24,284 nucleotides of DNA from Collodictyon triciliatum (taxonomy: Eukaryota; CRuMs). Shown here one piece after another: positions 16,921 through 24,284 of this stretch. How positions within the stretch are numbered: position 1 is the first letter of the stretch; each line of letters starts with the position of its first letter. A program made the position numbers and the translations under genes. The notes below the pieces were generated by a model. It was not told the DNA's origin and made no database searches. It worked only from the letters and a program-made list of their open reading frames with translations. The DNA is taken from assembly GCA_043381765.1 (NCBI GenBank), contig JBHJMP010001090.1, forward strand, positions 1 through 24,284, read 5' to 3'.

Positions 16921-17303
16921 ATTCTCTACACTACACCAACCATCTGACACATTTCTAGCACCCAGGCTTATTTACTGTCTTATGTTTTACCTTATTCATT
17001 TTCTTTTGTTTTTATTTTACTTTCCTTTCCTTTCTTCCAATACGGTCACCATCATGAATATCTTTTGACCATAACTCTGAGTCTTCATTGAAGCTTTTCA
17101 CATCTAAATGCGACATTAATTTTTATCGAATTTTTTTATCGTATTATCGAAAATCTAAGGTCGCAGGCCTTCGCTTGGATACAGCGCCACACCCACTGGA
17201 AGTTTGAGTGGTGAGTAGATTAGGAAATCGATTTTCTTGGCTAATTACATCCACTTCGTTCGATATCGATTGTTTGATTTTCATCACTAGAACTGAGTCC
17301 ACC

Positions 17304-19978
17304 ATGTCGCATCCTCGTCGTCGGCCTCTTGGCTCATTTTCGAATTCAGCAAGTTTTGACTCGCCAACAACAAACTCGTCACTGATATCCCAAGGCTCCA
17401 TGCTGATATCTGCTCCAAACTCAGTCATGAATGCTGGGTTATCTGTCCTGTCTGTTCCCCAACCACCTTCTCAAATACCACCAAAAAACCACGGGAGCGA
17501 TTACCAATCTGCCAAACAATTCCTCTCGTCACATTTTTCCACTCCACAAAATCGGGTCGTATTCATCAAAGTCAAAGACGGTCTGTACTTATCAAACAGA
17601 GAGGCCTCGATGAATGCTCCTTGTTTATCCGCAAACAAGATTAACACTGTCATCAACTGCTCTGGAAATCAAGTCCTGAATCGATTCGAAACAAACGGAA
17701 TACGATACCTAACATTCTTTTGGAAAGATCTGGAATCTACCATCATACTAGACGGAAAGGTTCTTTTTTTTAAACTTTAGGAACAACTGAAATCCTTCTT
17801 TCATTTCATCCGATTCATTCCTGTGCGATGATAAGTTTTGAAATTGCACCATTATTTTTTTGGCCAGATTTATTCCACATCAAATAAGAAGGGAAAAAAA
17901 AAACTCCAATAGGACAAAGCCATAGAAGACATTTTTAACACCATAGAGGATGCTTCCAGCCAGGGGTGTTCATCAATGATAACTTCCTTCCGTGCACAAG
18001 GTAGACTTTTAATTGCTATGATAATATCAGCGAGCTTTAGATATTAAGTGTATCTCTTAATTTTTTCCCTCGCAATTTCTAAATTACTGAAATGGAAAGC
18101 TTGATTCTTTCAAAAGAAAAAGTAATATCAACAACCACATTACTACCCGTAGGGCGCTCCTGCTGCGTTCTAATCGCTTACTTAATGAGGCGCTATCGGT
18201 GGACAATGGACACTGCCTGCGAATATGTACTATACAGACAACCCGAATTAACTCTAAAAGTGTCCCATCTTCGACAACTACGGTCATACGAGGAAAGGTT
18301 ATTCAAAGCAGCGAATTTATCTGTTACATTAACAAAACATGCACTTTAAGTATCTTTCGCCTTATCATTACTGAGATTTGATTCTTTTGGTTTTTAAAAC
18401 AAAAATTGATAACTACAGCACTTTAGCTAATAAAAGACTAACACAATATCAGGCTACAAAAGATGTTTCCTGTCCCATTGATTAGCTTCGATTCACCCAT
18501 CGATAATCCATCTCACGACCTTGAGGAGTATGTTCTCCGTTTAACAGTGAGTTTCTTCTTGTTGTTGCGTTGGGCCCTGAATGATACGATGATGGTATAC
18601 AATCTGATACCATGATAATAAATTGTTCTGTCTGCATTCTGGACATGTTTTATCATCAAGTTAACCTGGCGCCTACCCTTCTTTCGTGTGCAAATAGTAC
18701 CTGAATGTCCAATCAAAGGGTGATGCTTCAGTCGAGCCCACTTCCAGCCGAGACCAAGCTGGTCGCTCCAGTGACACAACCAGAGTTATATGGGCTGATG
18801 CAAAAGGGAAACCACTCACAGTTGAAGGGCCCGACAATTCAGAGGTGAAAACTGCCCAGGGTTCATCAGACACCCGGACGATATTGAAATCGGCATTGAG
18901 GCACACCAAGACTCAGCATCAAGTATTCAAGGCGATACAACCACCTCACAGAAGACGCCTTCGTCTCCCAACGTTTCCTCTGACGCAACCGCCATCCCAA
19001 AATCAAATGCAATCGCACAATGAATCCCTATTCATCCGCAGCCGTCCTCCCGCAACACCGAAGGGTCCCTCTGAATCTTTGAATACTGATCAAAAAAACG
19101 AGGATGACAACAAGATTCCGCCGCGTAAGGAATGTCCTTCATTCGATTCTGATCAAAATAAACCATATCCGCATGAGTTTGAAGATTCTTCCAAGCTTCA
19201 AGAACAAAGACAGAAGCATCAGGCAGAAAGCAACTCCCATCGCTCCTTGCCCATCTCTGCAAACCTGAATCCACAAGCATCTCAACCCGAGGATGTGTGC
19301 TTGGCAGGCTCGTCAAATGCTGCTTGTACAATGCCACAGACACAGAGACCCCCCGCAGGGCTGTCCCAATTTTCTCCGAACCCAGTTATCCCACCCCTGA
19401 ATCTTGCCAGGCGCTACTCAGACAGCACGGAGGATGACGCTGCCTCCGACCAAAGAACTCTTCCGTCTCTATCTTCTCCTCTAGGTCTCCAGAACTTAAT
19501 TCCCCTATCCAACCACCCGACAAACAACGGCAGCAATATCTCATTCCCTCCCCGTCGCCCGCCCATGCCCCACCCACCAGTCTCGCTTCATGGTTTGCGA
19601 CCCGTCTCGTTCCTTTCTCACAACGCTTTTTTCGGACCCAATCGCCCTGTCCTTGAAAAGAAGGATATCCCCGCACGCCCTCCGTCCTCTGGCTCCAAGG
19701 TCCCACCTCCGTCCTTCATATCCCAGCACACGCCACCCCAACAACAACCTCAACAACAACCTCAACCAACAGCCCTGTCGGCACCAGGCACTGCTAAGGC
19801 TGCTGCAAGTCCATCCAAACTACTGCAACAATCTGTCACGTCACCTGCCACGCCCGCCGCCCACCTATCCTCGGTATCAACTGTCCCGACAGCTCCAGCA
19901 CCAGTTTCTCCGTTGCGGTCATTTGTGTCTGTGCGTGGGTTCAGCCCTTTTGCGCGCTCCGAACTATCTCCCAAATAG
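17304..19978 (+). CDS. Dual-specificity-phosphatase-fold protein with Ser in place of the catalytic Cys; long Pro/Ser/Gln-rich tail
   Basis: Five exons: 17304-17759, 17913-18000, 18153-18297, 18453-18546, 18698-19978; all GT-AG, phases agree, 687 aa. The start has a strong context (ccaccATG). Residues 1-85 are a Ser/Pro-rich leader. The phosphatase fold runs from KDGLYLSNREA (91-101) through INTVINCSGNQVLNRF and RYLTFFWKD (134-142, where the acid Asp is expected) to the P-loop and then CCVLIAYLMRRYRW. The P-loop reads TSFRAQGRS (176-184), where active enzymes have HCxxGxxRS: His and Cys are Thr176 and Ser177, while Arg183 is kept at CX5R spacing. It is therefore probably a pseudophosphatase that binds phosphoproteins or regulates other enzymes. 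I recall protist relatives with HSxRGQ-type loops, so Ser may be ancestral to the subfamily. Exon 5 encodes WADAKGKPLTVE and then a disordered tail of about 400 residues, rich in Pro, Ser and Gln. Confidence 0.88.
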
Positions 19979-20505
19979 CAGGCTATGTTCAGAGTTCCGT
20001 GCCTTGTGATGCGGCTGTGTACCACTAACATTTCCTGATGTGCCTTTGTGTAAAGGTCATATCCGTTGTTCATCTATGTACTTGCTTCTTAAAGATAAAT
20101 TAGTCATGATTAGACACGTCTGAAAGCTGATTGGTATAATGAGGGTTGCTTGGGCAATCCCTGTGCGTATTTATGACACATTCGTGGTCATCTACAGTTG
20201 GCACTTTGGAAGCTGCCGAGGCCCAGAAGGTGTCAGCGTTACATGTAATGACAACGATAATGACTGAGGGGGATTATCACAAAAGGCTACACGAAACGTC
20301 AGGTATTGGTGCGCACAACTATTTTTTTTTGTTCGATTAGATTTGATTTTTGTTTTGATTATATTTGTTTGATTAGTTTCTTTTGTGCGACCAAAATCAG
20401 TCTCACATCACAATAAAACAGAAGGAAAAGAAAAGAAAAAAAAAAAAGAAACTTAAAGAAAGAACAAGAGGAGGAAGTAGTAAAAGGACAACCACTGTTA
20501 CCAAG
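19979..20505. other. Spacer between the phosphatase-fold gene and MIP
   Basis: About 527 bp between a TAG stop and the next ATG on the same strand. It should hold the 3' UTR of the first gene and the promoter and 5' UTR of the second. The last 90 bases are an A/G-rich run (AAGAAAAAAAAAAAG-like, then GAGGAGG) immediately upstream of the MIP start. No exon or RNA gene was recognised. Confidence 0.5.
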
Positions 20506-23500
20506 ATGACTGGATGCGCCACGCAAATGACGAGGTGGGCGCGGTTCGGACCAAACTTGTCTCGAGCTTACTCGCTCTTCTCTCGAGACCCCACCGCATC
20601 AACCCGCGCGGGGCTCGTTGGCGTCCCGTAAGTGTGAATATTCTCAGTGCAAACCCGTTTTCTCCTTCTTTTGCTCTCTGTCTTCCAAACTGCAGCCACG
20701 GAAAAGCGTTCCATTCCTAACACGAAGCGTTTCCATGCTCTTCACATCGACCATATCAGAAGCTTGAGAACATCGTCTGACTTCCCCAAGGCCCTTGACA
20801 ACGCGGTTCAACAAATCGGGACTCTTCGGAGGGAGCTTTCTGCCACGCGATGTGCCTTGACAGCGACACAGATCCTGGACGAAATCTCCGACACGGTGAG
20901 TCTCGCTGCAAGTCCTAGTGACGCATACCTTTGTTGCAATTGTGCTCTACGAAGTTTTTTTTTAAAAAAAAAAATATTCACACACGTCTTTTTACTTTCA
21001 GCCTTTCAGTTTCACTGTTTCTAGAACCTCCTTTTTTTTCTCCTGCCTACTCACTGCCAACTTACTAATATAACTCATTCACTTGGGAACGTGTTCATAT
21101 AGAACATGTCTGAAAATCACATAATTTTGATGAGTGCGTTTCTTTTTTTCTTTTTCTCTCTCACTCTCCCTAGATATGTCGTGTAAGTGATGTGTGCGAT
21201 ATGTTGAAAGAAATTCATCCAGATGGTGATATTCGCAATGCAGCCAGGAAAACACATGCAAATGCTAGTGTTTTTGTTCAGGAATTGAACACAGATGTTT
21301 CTCTGTATCACGACTTTGTTGTGGCTCTGGACACGTTTGAAATGATACCTTGATTTATCTATTTCACTCTAAAAATCATTTTTGTCCCTTTTTTTTCCCC
21401 AGTAAATTTTGGAATTTAATTCCTGATATTTGGTTCTCATAAGATTGCAAAACATTTGTTAAATGAAATTCATTTTACCTACATTAAATATTAGCAAAAC
21501 CACTGACTCATTCAACTCCAAACTTTATGATAAGATGAACCCTGAGCAAAAGTACACAGCAACGTAAGTCTAGAAAGTTTATAGTAGCATTCTTCTAGCC
21601 TTTATCTCATCAAAATAAACTAATTTCTGTCTATTTCTGATTGCCTTTTTTTTTATTATTATTATTATGTATTGTTTTTATGTATAGTTTACTTCGAAAT
21701 GATTTCGAAAAAAGTGGAATTCATTTAGATGACAAAACTCGCTCCAAGTTTGTTGATATTTACTCTAGGGTGGTTGAATATGGTCTCTCTTCCTTGTCTT
21801 TTTCTCATTATTATAGTTGAAACATGGCTATTTGTTTACTCTTATCTTGAATTAAGTTAATGCGTTTTTTCTCCTTCTATTCTTTGATTCATCAGACACC
21901 AACAGCTTTATCTTTTTCAAGGAAAGAATCCTTGAATACTAAAGATTATCAAATGATTATTTACTGAAAGAAAGAATTAAATTATCTAGAGAGCAGATTT
22001 CAACAATCCATTTCCTCCAATGCAAGCTCTATTATACTTAGTGAGGATGAGTACAAGCTCCTGAGTCGGGCATTTGGACCTGAGAACGGAGTCAAAGTGT
22101 CTTTATATGATGCCATGGCCAAGAAATACACAGTGACAGCCCACTCTGATTACTTTAATAATGTAAGGGATTTATATACTCGCACAAGATGTGGTTTATC
22201 TAGTAAAATTGCGTATTAATCAAAATAATTTTGATAAGCTGGTTCGGTTCTGTCACGGAAGTAGCCTGAGATTCAAAATGTATCAAGCATCCCATACAGC
22301 TTCACATGACATACTCAGCAACCTTGACAGTTTACTTGAGAGCAGGTGACTGAGTCTTGCTAGTAAAATTATGGATTAAATGCTAGCACAATAGGCACAG
22401 ACACATATGATTTCATAAAACTTATGGAAAATGAGAAACGTTAATAAACGAAATCTTTTCATAGATATGAGATGGCAAAGATACTCGGCTACACATCTTT
22501 TGGTCATTTTGCCTCCAAACAACACATGATTCAAGCTCCAGAAAAAGTCTGTATAAACCAGATGAAATTTTCCAAAACTCTTTTTCCTTTTTTTTTTTTT
22601 TTATACTTCTTTCTCCTTTTCCTAAGAGACAAACATTCCAACCATGGGTTTATTTTACAGCATGGCTGATGTAAAATTATTTTTCTTTTTGAGGCCTTCA
22701 ACTTCTTGGAATCGTATGCCGAATACATAAAACCAAAAGCCGATGACGTAATTGACATTAATTTTTTTTCAAAAAACAGCTCCAAAATAAATCAATAAAT
22801 AGATAAATGAAACCACATTAATAATCTTGCTTCTTCATCCTCACATCATTTCCTTTTCTTCATCAGGAAATCAATAGACTCGCTAAAATCAAAGCCCGGA
22901 CAGAGATCGATCCAAAAATTTACGAGTAAACTAACACATAATATGATACGAATATCATATTCCAAACTTTGATACCGTTTCACAAATTGAGAATATCACA
23001 ATCATTCATCCATGGCTTTATCATAACACAATAATTCATTATCATTTATTTTAAATGCATGGTTGCTTTGATATGATAATTGTTACAGATGGGACCTTCA
23101 GTATATGAAAGATATCATGGTGAAGGAGTCTGATGACCGAAAACAATTTGTGAAGATCTTTCAAATATGTTTTCGAATATCTCGTCTATCTGTTTTTTTT
23201 CTTCTAAATTTTATCATGCTTACACCTGTAAATAAACATATTTTTTTAAAAAAAAATATAATTAGATATGCTAATTGCCAATCCTGATGATTATTTTTTT
23301 TCAAAACACAATTACAGGAACACTTCGACTATGTCGACTTTGAGAAAATACTGGATGGATTAGCGTTCGTCTCGAAATCGCTTTACTCCTTAAATGTTTC
23401 ATCGACTCCGATGAACTCAGGAGAATCGGTACATTCAATTGATCTTGTTTGTCAGAAAAATGTGTCTGTTATGCAATTATATATTACAATTCTTTTATCT

Positions 23501-23935
23501 TTTCCTCTTAAACGAAAATATTATCCATTCATAGTGGCATTCTGATGTGAGAAAACTTTGCTTTTACAACGACAAAGGCTCTTTGATGGGTTCTTTATAT
23601 TTGGATTTGTTTGGTCGTGAGAATAAGGTAACTTATTGTACTTTTTTGAGATATCAACATTTCTGCTTTTGCGGATGAAATCTTGCTTTGCTGATAACAC
23701 AATGCGTTCAAAATTTTGCAAATTAAAAGCCCGAATTTTAAGTCTGCCACGCACCTTTTTTCGTACTTTTGTTTTCTATAAATATGAACCATTTGAATGA
23801 TAATAATCTTGTGCCATGTAGACAGATTTTTCAGGGCTTTTTATATGTCAAGCATCGCGCAAGAATCGAAAGATGGAAAGAATCCCCGCTGTTTTGTCCA
23901 TGGTGTGCAGCTTTCCAAAATATTCTGCAAAAAAT
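20506..23935 (+). CDS. MIP/OCT1: Mitochondrial intermediate peptidase (octapeptidyl aminopeptidase, M3 family), 3' end beyond window
   Basis: Fourteen exons: 20506-20627, 20760-20895, 21174-21334, 21495-21563, 21688-21782, 21990-22162, 22239-22345, 22465-22546, 22694-22747, 22867-22925, 23089-23149, 23318-23428, 23535-23627, 23822-23935. Phases agree; 479 aa are visible. The first 30 residues (RWARFGPNLSRAYSLFSR) are basic and lack acidic residues, typical of a matrix presequence. Family landmarks follow: AGLVGVP, LDEISDTICRVSD, ELNTDVSLYHDFV, RYEMAKILGYTSFGHFA, YMKDIMVKE, LDGLAFVSKSLY, WHSDVRKL, LYLDLFGRENK and IPAVLSMVCSFP. In this family the zinc motif HExxH follows shortly after the last of these, so the catalytic exon lies just past the right edge. 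The enzyme removes an octapeptide from a subset of imported matrix precursors after MPP cleavage (known biology). The frame requires exon 2 to start at 20760; a stronger-looking cag at 20693-20695 would shift it. Confidence 0.95.
20955..20974. repeat. T9A11 palindrome in MIP intron
   Basis: Nine T followed by eleven A in MIP intron 20896-21173. Confidence 0.92.
23241..23256. repeat. T7A9 palindrome in MIP intron
   Basis: Seven T followed by nine A in MIP intron 23150-23317. Confidence 0.9.
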
Positions 23936-24100
23936 GTAATTCAATATCTATTTTTTTTTTCACCTAAACGAACAGCCCATACCTCAAAAAGCATGATACT
24001 TTTATTCAAAAGTTTTCTTTCTGATATTTTCCCCCCTTTATTTGATTCTTCTTTCTGATATATTTAGTATAATTAAGATGGTAATTTTTTATTGTGCAAA

Positions 24101-24284
24101 GTTTGTTTTCGTTTTCGTTTTTGCTTTTGCTTTCGTTTTTGCTTTTGCTTTTGCTTTTGTTTTTGTTTTTGTTTTTGTTTTTGTTTTTGTTTTTGTTTTT
24201 GTTTTTGTTTTTGTTTTTGTTTTCGTTTTTGTTTTCGTTTTTGTTTTCGTTTTTGTTTTTGTTTTTGTTTTCTCGTTTTTAATT
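24101..24284. repeat. Hexanucleotide array (GTTTTT with C/G variants), reaching the window edge
   Basis: Roughly thirty copies of a 6-bp unit, GTTTTT, with GTTTTC and GCTTTT variants clustered at both ends and near-perfect copies in the middle. It sits in the MIP intron that starts at 23936 and runs off the right edge, so its full length is unknown. The long Leu/Phe-rich open frame across it is a repeat artefact. Confidence 0.93.

Larger units (their letters stand above)
15324..17303. other. Head-to-head spacer between ARP5 and the phosphatase-fold gene
   Basis: About 2 kb separating divergent start codons. It must contain both promoters. A GC-richer block (about 15620-16560) sits between AT-rich flanks, resembling the block upstream of the FAM114A-like gene. 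Several overlapping open frames of 180-230 codons occur in that block on both strands, but their products are compositionally odd (Ser/Leu/Cys- or Lys/Arg/Glu-rich) and show no domain. The part nearest the phosphatase-fold gene carries a perfect 11-bp hairpin and repeated ATCGA motifs. Base composition was judged by eye. Confidence 0.5.

Noticed and set aside
24094-24282. Leu/Phe-rich open frame at the right edge
   Set aside because: Translation of the GTTTTT array within the MIP intron.

Overview
This window is nuclear DNA from an intron-rich, AT-rich eukaryote. It is not bacterial, viral or organellar. Four genes can be read exon by exon with GT-AG junctions and consistent phase. They encode an actin-related protein of the INO80-subunit ARP5 type, a FAM114A (DUF719)-like protein, a dual-specificity-phosphatase-fold protein, and a mitochondrial intermediate peptidase. 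A fifth multi-exon gene on the left reads well but I do not recognise its family. ARP5, the peptidase and especially the FAM114A-like protein suggest an opisthokont, perhaps an early-diverging fungus or a unicellular relative. That placement is inference. All stops used (TAA, TAG, TGA) fit the standard code.

Layout. 1-227: possible 3' end of a gene, or upstream exons of the next one. About 561-4835 (+): unknown gene, back half well resolved. 4836-5405: tail-to-tail spacer. 5406-8650 (-): FAM114A-like gene, 15 exons, 457 aa. 8651-9934: spacer and promoter region of that gene. 9935-15323 (-): ARP5, 22 exons, 700 aa. 15324-17303: 2-kb head-to-head spacer with a GC-rich block, a perfect hairpin and several ATCGA motifs; a small minus-strand ORF lies here with weak support. 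17304-19978 (+): phosphatase-fold gene, 5 exons, 687 aa, in which the catalytic Cys is replaced by Ser. 19979-20505: spacer. 20506 to the right edge (+): mitochondrial intermediate peptidase, 14 exons visible (479 aa), cut off before the zinc-site exon.

The genes look like unrelated housekeeping loci (chromatin remodelling, membrane-associated or trafficking function, signalling, mitochondrial presequence processing). I see no operon-like system, mobile element, CRISPR array, tRNA or rRNA. The unusual features are the very high intron density with exons near 90 bp, low-complexity DNA inside introns (long T-run/A-run palindromes, polypurine minisatellites close to 3' splice sites, an ATCT microsatellite, a C14 run, a GTTTTT array), the phosphatase active-site substitution, and the unidentified left-hand gene.
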